NCBI GenBank assembly: GCA_937892095.1
Contig: CALAVC010000234.1
Location: 1 to 16,752 of the forward strand
Length of the DNA: 16,752 bases
Direction: 5' to 3'
From: an uncultured Bacteroidales bacterium
GTDB taxonomy: Bacteria; Bacteroidota; Bacteroidia; Bacteroidales; Marinilabiliaceae
The notes beneath the pieces are model-generated. The model worked only from the letters and a program-made list of their open reading frames with translations. It had not been told where the DNA came from and did not search any database. Both the position numbers and the translations under genes were made by a program. Positions 7,230 through 14,941 of this stretch are shown one piece after another; within the stretch, counting starts at the first letter, position 1, and every line of letters starts with the position of its first letter.

Positions 7230-8789
7230 TTATTTCTTAGATTGTTGAGGCTGTTTGCTTGCAAGGTGTAGATAGGCTTTGCCAACGTTTTCGGCGATGT
7301 CACCAGAAAGGAGAGCCTCTTGTCCGCGCTCCGCAGCAACAATGTCGCCCGACGTGGCGTGCAAACCGACACCAAGCAGAGCTGCATTTTCGGGGTCGTA
7401 GCCCTGAGCAAGTAGCGAAAGGATTATGCCCGTGAGGACATCGCCAGAACCAGCTGTGGCCATGCCAGCGTTGCCAGTGGTGTTGAATATGCGTCGCCCA
7501 CAAGGGAGCGCGATCATGGTAAATGCACCTTTGAGAATTACAATCACTCTGTGCCTTATGGCAAAAAGGCACGCAGCCTCAATACGGTCGACCGTGTGAG
7601 AATGTTTTTCGGTTAGGCGGTCGAGTTCGCCAGGGTGTGGCGTGAGAATGGTATCGGGGGGCAATTCAAGTCCTTCATCGAGCAAAGTGCGTAAGGCATA
7701 TAGACCATCAGCATCGATAACCATCGGGACTTTGCCTCCATAGCGCACAAGCAAACTGCGCAACATATCAGTGCACACGGCTGTTCGCCCTAATCCAGGA
7801 CCTACACCGACGGCAGTGGCGCGTTCGACAAACAAATTGCTCGTGTCGTCGAAATCATTGGGTTGGAAAGCGTAGTCTGTACGCATTGGCGCAAGCACCA
7901 TAGCTTCGGGGACGGCAGTTTGCAAGACGTGCATATTACACGGAGGGCTAACGACCGTCAGCAACCCCACACCACTACGCAAACAGGCTTTCGCAGACAA
8001 GACTGCCGCACCAGCCATGCCGTAGGAGCCTGCATAGAGAACTGCATGTCCCATTGTACCCTTGTGAGCGAAACGACTACGCTGGCGAAGGAGCTTTGCA
8101 GCTTCGGCTTCGTCGGAGTAGAACACAAAAGTCTCGGCCTCGGCAATGGCTTCGGGTGCAAGTTTTATGTCGGTTACGTGCCATCGACCTATGTAGGCCG
8201 ATAGTTCGGGAAGGAAGAAAGCGAGTTTGGGAAACTGAAAAGTAATGGTGTGTGTGGCGCGAATAACTGTCCGTTCATCGACGCCAAGATAGCTATCTTC
8301 GGCTCCAATGCCAGAGGGAATGTCGACACTTAGCACTTCGACACTTGCCGAGTTGACAAAGCGAGTAACTTCGGCAGTTGGACCATCGAGATCACGCTTA
8401 AGACCTGTGCCAAAAAGAGCGTCGACGACAAGGCAGCCTGGAGTTAAATCGGGTTGGCAGTTATTCTCATCGTACTGAATGTCGGACATTTCGAGCCGAC
8501 GCATAATATCTTCGTTACATTCGCTACGCCGTCCCGTAAAACCTGTATAGGTGTGGATGTCGACGAGCCACTCCTTGTCGTTGAGGAGCAGTCCGAGAGC
8601 AACACCATCGGCACCATTGTTGCCAGGTCCTGCAAGGATAACTATTCGCCTACGAGTGTAGTGATTGAGAACCCAGTCGCACATGGCTTGCGCAGCACGC
8701 TCAACGAGCGAGATGTAGGGAATCCCCTGCAACTCTGTTGTGCGGCGGTCGATGGCTTTAATGTCGTAGATGGGGAAAAACTTTTTCAT
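7230..8789 (-). CDS. nnr: Bifunctional NAD(P)H-hydrate epimerase / ADP-dependent NAD(P)H-hydrate dehydratase
   Basis: This enzyme repairs NADH and NADPH damaged by hydration. The N-terminal YjeF_N-type domain (about 1-225) epimerises R and S hydrates; the C-terminal ribokinase-like domain (about 235-505) dehydrates the S form using ADP in most bacteria. Visible motifs include LAGPGNNGADG (52-62) and VVDALFGTGLKRDL in the epimerase half. The dehydratase half has HAVLYAGSYGMAGAAVLSAK, ILTPHPGELDRL and the GNAGMATAGSGDVLTG loop, whose GSGD aspartate is the catalytic residue in the family. At 519 residues it has the usual full length. The ATG overlaps the radA stop by 4 bases (ATGA), which implies translational coupling, and the GH28 gene follows after 16 bases. 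Confidence 0.96.
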   Translation of the reverse strand: MKKFFPIYDIKAIDRRTTELQGIPYISLVERAAQAMCDWVLNHYTRRRIVILAGPGNNGADGVALGLLLNDKEWLVDIHTYTGFTGRRSECNEDIMRRLEMSDIQYDENNCQPDLTPGCLVVDALFGTGLKRDLDGPTAEVTRFVNSASVEVLSVDIPSGIGAEDSYLGVDERTVIRATHTITFQFPKLAFFLPELSAYIGRWHVTDIKLAPEAIAEAETFVFYSDEAEAAKLLRQRSRFAHKGTMGHAVLYAGSYGMAGAAVLSAKACLRSGVGLLTVVSPPCNMHVLQTAVPEAMVLAPMRTDYAFQPNDFDDTSNLFVERATAVGVGPGLGRTAVCTDMLRSLLVRYGGKVPMVIDADGLYALRTLLDEGLELPPDTILTPHPGELDRLTEKHSHTVDRIEAACLFAIRHRVIVILKGAFTMIALPCGRRIFNTTGNAGMATAGSGDVLTGIILSLLAQGYDPENAALLGVGLHATSGDIVAAERGQEALLSGDIAENVGKAYLHLASKQPQQSKK

Positions 8790-10165
8790 GCAAAAAGAAG
8801 TCGGAAGGCATCGGAAAGTTGAGCAGCACGTTCTATCTGTATGGTCAACTTGTCCGACACGGCGAAACGGCTTTGCTCAGGAATGATGATGCGTCGGAAG
8901 CCAAGTTTGGCGGCTTCGCTGATGCGTTGCTCGACACGTGACACTGGGCGAAGTTCGCCCGAAAGCCCCACCTCGCCAGCAAGACATACACCTTGCTGAA
9001 TGGCGATGTCGGTCCCCGAAGAAATTATGGCGGCAGCTATAGGCAGGTCGAGAGCTGTGTCTTGCACCTTAATGCCACCGGCAAGGTTGAGGAAAACGTC
9101 TTTTGAAGCAATCTTGAAGCCAGCACGCTTTTCGAGGACTGCCAGAAGCATATTTAATCGGCGAACATCGAAACCCATAGCACTGCGTTGCGGAGTGCCG
9201 TAGGCGGCTGTCGAGACGAGGGCTTGCGTCTCGATAAGGAACGGACGAAGTCCCTCTATTGCTGCTGCGACGGATATGCCACTAAGCCCACCTGCATAGG
9301 CACTCAAAAGCATTTCGGACGGGTTGACAACTTCGCGAAGTCCACAGCCCATCATCTCGAAAATGCCTATCTCGTTGGTGCTACCAAAACGATTTTTTAT
9401 GCCACGAAGAATGCGATAGAGATGGTTGCGATCACCCTCGAATTGGAGGACGACATCGACCATGTGTTCGAGGACTTTAGGCCCAGCCAACTGCCCGTCT
9501 TTGTTTATATGACCGATAAGAATTATGGGCAAGTTGCGACTCTTGGCCAAGTGCATCAAGACAGCAGTACACTCCTTTATTTGCGAAATGGACCCTGGCA
9601 AGCTATCGATACGTTCGGTCTGTACAGTCTGTATGGAGTCGACAACAACAATTTCTGGGTGAGTGTCGTCGATATGTTGCGCAAGACGATCTATCATGGT
9701 GTCGCTAACGACCATGCAGTTATCCCCGCCACCTGGACAGAGTCGGTCGGCACGCACTTTTATTTGCCCAACGCTCTCTTCGCCCGAGACGTAGAGTACG
9801 CGACTGGGCAAAGTGAGAGCCATTTGCAAGACAAGAGTAGACTTGCCGATGCCGGGTTCGCCACCTATGAGAATGAGTGCACCTGGCACTATGCCTCCAC
9901 CAAGCACACGGTCGAGTTCGCCATTGGCTGTCGAACTTCGACGAGTGTCTTTGACTTCTACCGAAGTTAGTGGAACGGCTCGAACATCGTGCAATAGTGC
10001 AGCCTGCGCCATGCGACTGACGGCAGACGACTTATCGACGCTTACCGTCTCCTCTTGCATAGTGTTCCATTCGCCACACTGCGGACAACGCCCGAGCCAC
10101 TTGGGACTCTCGGCTCCGCATTCGTTGCAGACGTAGACTATTTTTTGCTTAGAGGGCAACGGCAA
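8786..10165 (-). CDS. radA: DNA repair protein RadA (branch-migration ATPase)
   Basis: RadA (Sms) is a RecA-like hexameric helicase that aids branch migration in homologous recombination. The 459-residue protein shows all landmarks: an N-terminal C4 zinc finger (C13, C16, C27, C30; CNECG..CPQCGEWNT), Walker A GGEPGIGKST (101-110), the RadA signature KNRFG (257-261), and a C-terminal Lon-like domain beginning near residue 300 (LVSTAAYGTPQRSAMGFD). The start codon is TTG at 10165-10163, giving (M)PLPSKQKIVYVCNECG. An in-frame stop lies 6 bases upstream (TAA AAT ATT TTG) and the first internal ATG would remove the zinc finger, so a TTG (or ATT) start is required. The start is 15 bases after the upp stop; the stop overlaps the nnr start by 4 bases. 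Confidence 0.96.
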   Translation of the reverse strand: MPLPSKQKIVYVCNECGAESPKWLGRCPQCGEWNTMQEETVSVDKSSAVSRMAQAALLHDVRAVPLTSVEVKDTRRSSTANGELDRVLGGGIVPGALILIGGEPGIGKSTLVLQMALTLPSRVLYVSGEESVGQIKVRADRLCPGGGDNCMVVSDTMIDRLAQHIDDTHPEIVVVDSIQTVQTERIDSLPGSISQIKECTAVLMHLAKSRNLPIILIGHINKDGQLAGPKVLEHMVDVVLQFEGDRNHLYRILRGIKNRFGSTNEIGIFEMMGCGLREVVNPSEMLLSAYAGGLSGISVAAAIEGLRPFLIETQALVSTAAYGTPQRSAMGFDVRRLNMLLAVLEKRAGFKIASKDVFLNLAGGIKVQDTALDLPIAAAIISSGTDIAIQQGVCLAGEVGLSGELRPVSRVEQRISEAAKLGFRRIIIPEQSRFAVSDKLTIQIERAAQLSDAFRLLFA

Positions 10166-10180
10166 AATATTTTATATGGT

Positions 10181-10837
10181 TTATAGTTTGGTTCCGAAAG
10201 CGAGGTCGCCAGCATCGCCGAGACCCGGCACTATGTAGGAGTCGGAGTTTAGTATGGGGTCGATAGTGGCTGTCCAGATAGTGGTTGGTACGACTTCTTT
10301 GTTGTGCGAAGTAAGGTAGTCGACACCAGCTTGTGCGGCAATTATGCTGAGTATGTGGATGCTCTTTGGGCGTCCGAAGACAAGCAATTGTTCGATGGTC
10401 TGGAGCATACTATAACCCGTTGCCAACATGGGGTCGGCTATGATGAGTACCTTGTCGTCGAGACGTGGGGTGGCAGCATATCCTAATCGAATTTCAACCT
10501 CGTGGCGGTCGTTGTAGACACGGAAAGCCGACACGAAACAATTTTCGGCATCGTCGAATACATTAAGGACGCCAGTATGCATAGGTAATCCTGCACGCAT
10601 TATGGTGCCGACAACGAGTTGGTCGGCAGGAACGTTGACTGTGGCTGTGCCGAGAGGAGTTGTAACGTCGACGCTCTTATAATTGAGTGTTTTGCTGACT
10701 TCGTAGGCCATGAGTGAGCCGATACGCTCTATGTTGGTGCGGAAGCGCAATCGGTCGGACTGGACACTGACGTCGCGCATTTGAGCAAGATAACGATTGA
10801 TTATGCTATTGGTCAGACTAAGGTTGTTGACTTTCAT
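10181..10837 (-). CDS. upp: Uracil phosphoribosyltransferase
   Basis: Converts uracil and PRPP to UMP in pyrimidine salvage. The 218-residue cytosolic protein has the PRPP-binding segment VLIIADPMLATGYSML (about residues 129-144), the GTIMRAGLPMHTG loop (about 77-89) and the C-terminal uracil-binding signature YIVPGLGDAGDLAFGTKL. Length and motifs are normal for Upp. It starts 28 bases after the stop of the MlaF-like gene and ends 15 bases before radA, both on the same strand, so it is probably read as part of the same transcript. A 9-base CCGATAATA sequence stands 13 bases upstream of its ATG. Confidence 0.96.
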   Translation of the reverse strand: MKVNNLSLTNSIINRYLAQMRDVSVQSDRLRFRTNIERIGSLMAYEVSKTLNYKSVDVTTPLGTATVNVPADQLVVGTIMRAGLPMHTGVLNVFDDAENCFVSAFRVYNDRHEVEIRLGYAATPRLDDKVLIIADPMLATGYSMLQTIEQLLVFGRPKSIHILSIIAAQAGVDYLTSHNKEVVPTTIWTATIDPILNSDSYIVPGLGDAGDLAFGTKL

Positions 10838-10865
10838 ATATATGTGTCGTATTATCGGGAGTGCC

Positions 10866-11612
10866 TTACTTGCCTATCTCCATCAGTCGACGGGCAGACG
10901 CCATAAAAGATATTAGTTCGGGACAGTTAGACTGCAAAATTGTGTCTTGAGTGCCGTCCCATAGTTTATTGCCTTGTTCGATAAAGACGATGTGCTCTCC
11001 AATGCTAAAGACCGAGTTCATATCGTGCGTGTTGATGATGGTCGTAATGCCACTTTCGTGGGTTATTTGGCTTATGAGGTCGTCTATGACGGAGGCTGTT
11101 ACGGGGTCGAGACCCGAGTTGGGTTCATCGCAAAAGAGGTAGCGCGGCCCTTGCACTATGGCACGAGCTATGGCGACTCGTTTTTGCATGCCACCGCTTA
11201 TTTGAGCTGGGTAAAGATTATCGGCCTTGTCAAGGTTTACCCTACGAAGACAACGGCGAGCCGTCTGACGGCGATCGTAGAGCGAAAGGTTAGAAAACAT
11301 GTCGAGTGGGAATCGGACGTTTTCTTCGACAGTAAGCGAGTCGAATAGTGCGGAACCTTGAAATATCATTCCGATCTCTTGTCGGAGAGCCTGACGCCCC
11401 TTGCGCCCCATGCGGCGGACACTGCGTCCATCGTAGAGTATGTCGCCACTATCGGCATCGTAGAGACCTACGAGCGACTTCAGAAGGACCGTCTTACCAG
11501 AGCCACTTTTGCCGATTATAAGATTCGTTTTCCCCTCTTGAAAGACTGCGGAGACGTGATTCATGACGGTTCGTCCGTCGAAAGTTTTACTGATGTCTTG
11601 TGCTTCTATCAT
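10866..11612 (-). CDS. ABC transporter ATPase, MlaF-like (MCE/lipid transport type)
   Basis: A 248-residue ABC ATPase that would power the adjacent MlaE-like permease in phospholipid or other lipid traffic across the envelope. Motifs: Walker A GKSGSGKT (34-41), Q-loop near FQGSALFDSLTVEENV (84-99), signature ISGGMQKR (138-145), Walker B YLFCDEPNSGLDP (158-170) and switch histidine H196. The FQGSALFDSLTV and ISGGMQKRV segments are typical of the MlaF/Ttg2A group. I chose the ATG at 11612 (MIEAQDISKTF) instead of the frame opening at 11663, since it makes a 4-base ATGA overlap with the permease stop and gives the usual family start. No MCE-domain (MlaD) gene follows, so the substrate-binding partner must be encoded elsewhere. 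Confidence 0.92.
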   Translation of the reverse strand: MIEAQDISKTFDGRTVMNHVSAVFQEGKTNLIIGKSGSGKTVLLKSLVGLYDADSGDILYDGRSVRRMGRKGRQALRQEIGMIFQGSALFDSLTVEENVRFPLDMFSNLSLYDRRQTARRCLRRVNLDKADNLYPAQISGGMQKRVAIARAIVQGPRYLFCDEPNSGLDPVTASVIDDLISQITHESGITTIINTHDMNSVFSIGEHIVFIEQGNKLWDGTQDTILQSNCPELISFMASARRLMEIGK

Positions 11613-12361
11613 GAGAGGAGAAACTGCGTAACCATAAGATTTACCATAAGGATTAGCACACAACTTACAACGACGGAGCGTGTGCTAGCTTTGCCCACTT
11701 CGAGTGCACCGCCACGCAAGTTGTAGCCGAAATAGGAAGAGACGGAAGATATAATATAGGCAAAAAGTGTCGACTTGAAAAGCGTATAGGCTATGTAGTA
11801 GGGCTTGAAGGTGAAGTGCAGACCGACAATAAAATCGTCGAGCGGGACAAGACCTGTGTAGGAGCCTGCCATGACGCCACCTATGATGCCGATGAAAATA
11901 CTATATACAACAAGCACAGGCACACTGAGTATCATGGCGAGAATCTTTGGGCCAGCAAGGTATGCCGCAGAATTGATTCCCATAATGTCAAGAGCGTCTA
12001 TTTGTTCGGTTATGCGCATTGTGCCTATTTCAGAAGAGATATTGGAGCCCACTTTGCCTGCTAAGATTAGGCAGACGATGGTGGCCGAGAACTCGAGGAC
12101 AATGGTCTCGCGAGCGGCAAAAGCCACAGTGTATTTGGGTATGAACGGATTGTCGAGATTGTTGGCTACCTGAATGGTGATGACTGCTCCTATGAAGAAA
12201 GATATTAGCGTAACGATACCGAGCGAGTCGACACCGAGCTTATTTATCTCTTCGAGTAACCGACGACCGAAAACCGACCACTTTTCGGGACGGGAGACGA
12301 CCTGATACATAAATCGGCAATATTTACCGACTTCGGAGAGCGAAGAGTCTATAAACAACAT
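11609..12361 (-). CDS. MlaE-like permease of an MCE/lipid ABC transporter
   Basis: A 250-residue inner-membrane protein of the MlaE family with several hydrophobic helices. Characteristic segments are SLGIVTLISFFIGAVITIQ, the VAFAARETIVLEFSATIVCLILAGKVGS region, and SEIGTMRITEQIDALDIMGIN, where the E-x-G-T-M-x-x-x-E-Q-I-D-A-L signature of MlaE is clear. The C-terminal helix is ILMVNLMVTQFLLS. It pairs with the ATPase gene that overlaps its stop by 4 bases. It is the first gene of the minus-strand run and starts next to the 12362-12514 divergent region, which should carry the operon promoter. A CCGATAATA sequence lies 14 bases upstream of its ATG. Confidence 0.92.
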   Translation of the reverse strand: MLFIDSSLSEVGKYCRFMYQVVSRPEKWSVFGRRLLEEINKLGVDSLGIVTLISFFIGAVITIQVANNLDNPFIPKYTVAFAARETIVLEFSATIVCLILAGKVGSNISSEIGTMRITEQIDALDIMGINSAAYLAGPKILAMILSVPVLVVYSIFIGIIGGVMAGSYTGLVPLDDFIVGLHFTFKPYYIAYTLFKSTLFAYIISSVSSYFGYNLRGGALEVGKASTRSVVVSCVLILMVNLMVTQFLLS

Positions 12362-12514
12362 TAGACTATACGGATATTATCGGATGCGAAGTTAAGCGTA
12401 AATATTCAAAAAAACAGATAGACAGAACGTCGGAAAGGGAGGTTGAAGTTGTATTATCAACGAAATCATAATAATTTGACTACCTTTGAATTAGCAAAAA
12501 GTGCGCGTAAAAAT
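12362..12514. promoter_or_regulatory. Divergent intergenic promoter region
   Basis: This is the only divergent gap in the window and should contain the start sites of both the minus-strand operon and the polysaccharide genes. On the plus strand TACCTTTG at 12481-12488 matches the Bacteroidetes -7 box TAnnTTTG; no well-spaced -33 TTG is obvious. I could not pick a clear -7 box for the minus strand. Confidence 0.5.
12481..12488 (+). promoter_or_regulatory. Candidate -7 promoter box TACCTTTG
   Basis: An exact match to the Bacteroidetes sigma-factor -7 element TAnnTTTG, 26 bases before the ATG at 12515. A transcript starting just downstream would exclude the TTG at 12443 as start codon and supports the 12515 start. 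A TTG about 19-21 bases upstream is missing, so the promoter is incomplete by the consensus. Confidence 0.45.
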
Positions 12515-13408
12515 ATGAAAGTAGGTATACTTGTCGTTACATACAACCGACTTGGACTGTTGAAAGAAGTTATAGAATCATTAAGAAAGCAAACGTATAC
12601 CAACAAAAGCATTATTGTTGTCAACAACAATTCGACGGACGGCACTGAGGAATGGCTACGAGAGCAAACAGACATTACGACCATCAGCCAGCCTAACAGT
12701 GGAGGAGCTGGAGGGTTCAATACGGGACTCAGATACATAGCAGAAAACGGGTTTGACTTTGCATGGCTAATGGACGATGATGTGGTATGCCATGCGGATG
12801 CGCTTAACGAACTTATGTCGGCATATAACGTAGAGTCAAACATTGGTTTTGTGTGTAGCCGAGTTGTGGGACTTGATGGGCAACCGATGAACGTCCCACA
12901 AATAGACCGACGATTGACTGCAAATAGTTATCCGGATTGGTGTCGGCATCTTGACAAACAAATGATAAAAGTTGAGTCGGCGACCTTTGTGTCTGTTCTT
13001 GTATCGACAGAAACGATAAGAGAGGTTGGACTACCTTATAAAGAATATTTTATTTGGGGCGACGACACAGAATACACCACACGCATAACGCGCAAACACA
13101 CTGCATATATGGTCAACAAAAGTATTGTTGTCCACAAACGAGCCAATCAGGGAGGCGTAAGCATTTTTACGGAGACAGATAGCAAGAGGCTGAAAAACAT
13201 TTATTTTCATTACAGAAACAATACACACATAACGTTTAAGTATGGGGAAATGAAAGATAAGTTAGCTAGGGTGTTCGTCACAACATACACCATTCTGAAG
13301 CTCCTATTTACGATTAGATTTGCCAAAGCATGGCTTCTCATGCGCTCACAAGTGGCAGCACTTTTTTTTAGTCCAAGAGTTGAATATCCATTGGTACCAA
13401 AAGGGTAA
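12515..13408 (+). CDS. Glycosyltransferase family 2, surface polysaccharide synthesis
   Basis: A 297-residue GT-A fold glycosyltransferase. The N terminus MKVGILVVTYNRLGLLKEVI and IIVVNNNSTDGTEEWL bind the nucleotide; GGAGGFNTGL and FAWLMDDDVV follow, the DDD being the metal-binding DxD motif. YFIWGDDTEYTTRI holds the acceptor and catalytic-base region. The GGaGGF and WlmDDDv pattern recalls GlfT2-like galactofuranosyl or rhamnosyl transferases, but the donor sugar cannot be read from the sequence. The ATG at 12515 is chosen over a TTG at 12443 because conserved sequence starts there and a promoter-like box lies between. The stop is directly followed by the flippase ATG (TAAATG). Confidence 0.92.
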   Translation: MKVGILVVTYNRLGLLKEVIESLRKQTYTNKSIIVVNNNSTDGTEEWLREQTDITTISQPNSGGAGGFNTGLRYIAENGFDFAWLMDDDVVCHADALNELMSAYNVESNIGFVCSRVVGLDGQPMNVPQIDRRLTANSYPDWCRHLDKQMIKVESATFVSVLVSTETIREVGLPYKEYFIWGDDTEYTTRITRKHTAYMVNKSIVVHKRANQGGVSIFTETDSKRLKNIYFHYRNNTHITFKYGEMKDKLARVFVTTYTILKLLFTIRFAKAWLLMRSQVAALFFSPRVEYPLVPKG

Positions 13409-14941
13409 ATGTCTGTCGACAATCGCAAAATTGCAAAAAACACACTACTACTATATGGTCGAACGATAGTCTCGACCTTTCTATCGATATACTCATCGAG
13501 GTTTATTCTTGGGGCATTAGGACAGTCGGACTATGGACTATTTTCTGTGATAGGCAGCATAATTTTCTTTTTTTCATACATCAAGAACGACATAGCAGCA
13601 GCGACAGTGCGCTACATGGCTTTCGAAATGGAGCGCAAAGACATCGGACGCTTGCAATCGATATATGCCAATGTCTGTCATATCCAAAAACTATTTGCAA
13701 TTCTTGTCCTTGTGTTGGGCGAAACGATTGGTTTATATTTCGTCAACACACACCTCCTGATTGCGCCCGAAAGAGTCTTTGCTGCCAACGTTGTTTTTCA
13801 GGTTGTCATCTTTACGTCTGTCATATCAATCCTCCAAGTGCCATACACTGCACTTATCCTTGCTGGCGAGAAGATGAACATGTTTTCGCTTGTGGGCATA
13901 AGCATTGCCGTGCTACACTTTGCGACAGCAATAGCACTAACCATTACGACAACCGACAGGCTAATAGTATATGCTGTTTTGGAGTCGATAAGTGCTTGTA
14001 TCATACTGCTTTCGCTCGTTTTCTATTGCCGAAAGCACTTCAAAGAAATAGTGAAAAACAAAAACGCAGCCATCGACCGCTCGCTAATGCGCGAGCTACT
14101 CTCGTTTTCGGGCTATTCTATGCTTGGGTCGACAGTTGGCTTGTTGCGAGGTAGCGGGATAAACGTGTTGATAAACATAGTTTTCGACACGATAGTGAAT
14201 GCTGCCAACGGACTGTCCATGACTATATATAACGCTCTGATGAGGTTTGTAGATAGTGTGATTACGGCAGTGAAGCCACAGATTATCAAGTCGTATGCAG
14301 CTGGCAAACACGACGAAGTAAGTTCTCTTGTGGTCAGAACTACAAAGTTTGCTTTTTTTCTGCTTGCCATGCTCTGCCTGCCAATAATTACAGAGGCCGA
14401 ATATATCCTTACGCTGTGGCTAAAATCATATCCGCCATACACTCCTCTTCTGACACGCCTGATATTAGTTTTTAGCCTTGCAGAAGTTTTTGCCCAACCA
14501 CCAGCAATAGCCATAAACGCCACGGGGAAAATCAGACGCTATCAGCTGACAATCTCTTTTCTTTACGCACTTGTGATGCCCATTACGTATGTGTGCTACA
14601 AAGCAGGCATGCCTCCACAGACAGCAAATATCGTATGCATAGCAATAGCAATAATATCTATACCCATACGCATAAACATCCTGTGCCGACACGTCTCGTT
14701 CGACAAGTTGTCGTACTACAAAGCTGTTGTCTCTTGCGCGATAGTGGCCGCCGTCTGCTACGCGACAGCAACATACATACAACAATATGCCGACCCAAGC
14801 TTTAGCAGGCTTGCATGTAGGACGATACTGATAGTCGTACAACTATCAGTATCGTCCTACTACGCGGTCTTAAACCGCGACGAACGTGCGTTGCTACTAA
14901 CCAAGTTGCAGCAGATGAAAGATAAAATGATGGGCAAATGA
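13409..14941 (+). CDS. Wzx-type polysaccharide flippase (MATE-like, O-antigen/capsule export)
   Basis: A 510-residue integral membrane protein with about 12-14 hydrophobic helices, such as GLFSVIGSIIFFFSYI, FAILVLVLGETIGLYFV and FAFFLLAMLCLPIITEAEYIL. The N terminus NTLLLYGRTIVSTFLSIYSS, followed by RFILGALGQSDYGLFSVIG, is typical of Bacteroidales polysaccharide exporters that flip lipid-linked repeat units across the inner membrane. It starts right after the GT2 stop and its stop overlaps the next gene (ATGA at 14938), so the three are translationally linked. The last helix region (TILIVVQLSVSSYYAVL) is encoded by a perfect inverted repeat at 14817-14860. The transported glycan is unknown. 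Confidence 0.92.
   Translation: MSVDNRKIAKNTLLLYGRTIVSTFLSIYSSRFILGALGQSDYGLFSVIGSIIFFFSYIKNDIAAATVRYMAFEMERKDIGRLQSIYANVCHIQKLFAILVLVLGETIGLYFVNTHLLIAPERVFAANVVFQVVIFTSVISILQVPYTALILAGEKMNMFSLVGISIAVLHFATAIALTITTTDRLIVYAVLESISACIILLSLVFYCRKHFKEIVKNKNAAIDRSLMRELLSFSGYSMLGSTVGLLRGSGINVLINIVFDTIVNAANGLSMTIYNALMRFVDSVITAVKPQIIKSYAAGKHDEVSSLVVRTTKFAFFLLAMLCLPIITEAEYILTLWLKSYPPYTPLLTRLILVFSLAEVFAQPPAIAINATGKIRRYQLTISFLYALVMPITYVCYKAGMPPQTANIVCIAIAIISIPIRINILCRHVSFDKLSYYKAVVSCAIVAAVCYATATYIQQYADPSFSRLACRTILIVVQLSVSSYYAVLNRDERALLLTKLQQMKDKMMGK
14817..14860. repeat. Perfect 19-bp inverted repeat inside the flippase gene
   Basis: The left arm GTAGGACGATACTGATAGT (14817-14835) is the exact reverse complement of 14842-14860, with a 6-base spacer CGTACA. 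It lies in coding sequence about 80 bases before the flippase stop. RNA from either strand could form a very stable hairpin. It is directly followed by a weaker hairpin at 14863-14879. Confidence 0.9.
14863..14879. repeat. Short 6-bp hairpin next to the long inverted repeat
   Basis: CGCGGT (14863-14868) pairs with ACCGCG (14874-14879) over a 5-base loop. It is short, but it directly follows the 19-bp repeat and is G/C-rich in an A/T-rich region. Confidence 0.5.

Noticed and set aside
7214..7411. 66-residue upstream extension of the GH28 protein
   Set aside because: It lies within nnr and precedes a clear lipoprotein signal peptide that starts at 7213.
9188..9970. Plus-strand frame of 260 codons opposite radA
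   Set aside because: Antisense of conserved RadA ATPase sequence with no features of its own.
11613..11663. 17-residue upstream extension of the MlaF-like ATPase
   Set aside because: The ATG at 11612 gives the usual family start and a 4-base overlap with the permease stop.
12443..12514. TTG start of the GT2 gene at 12443
   Set aside because: The extra 24 residues are not conserved-looking, and a -7 promoter box lies inside them; ATG at 12515 begins the conserved fold.
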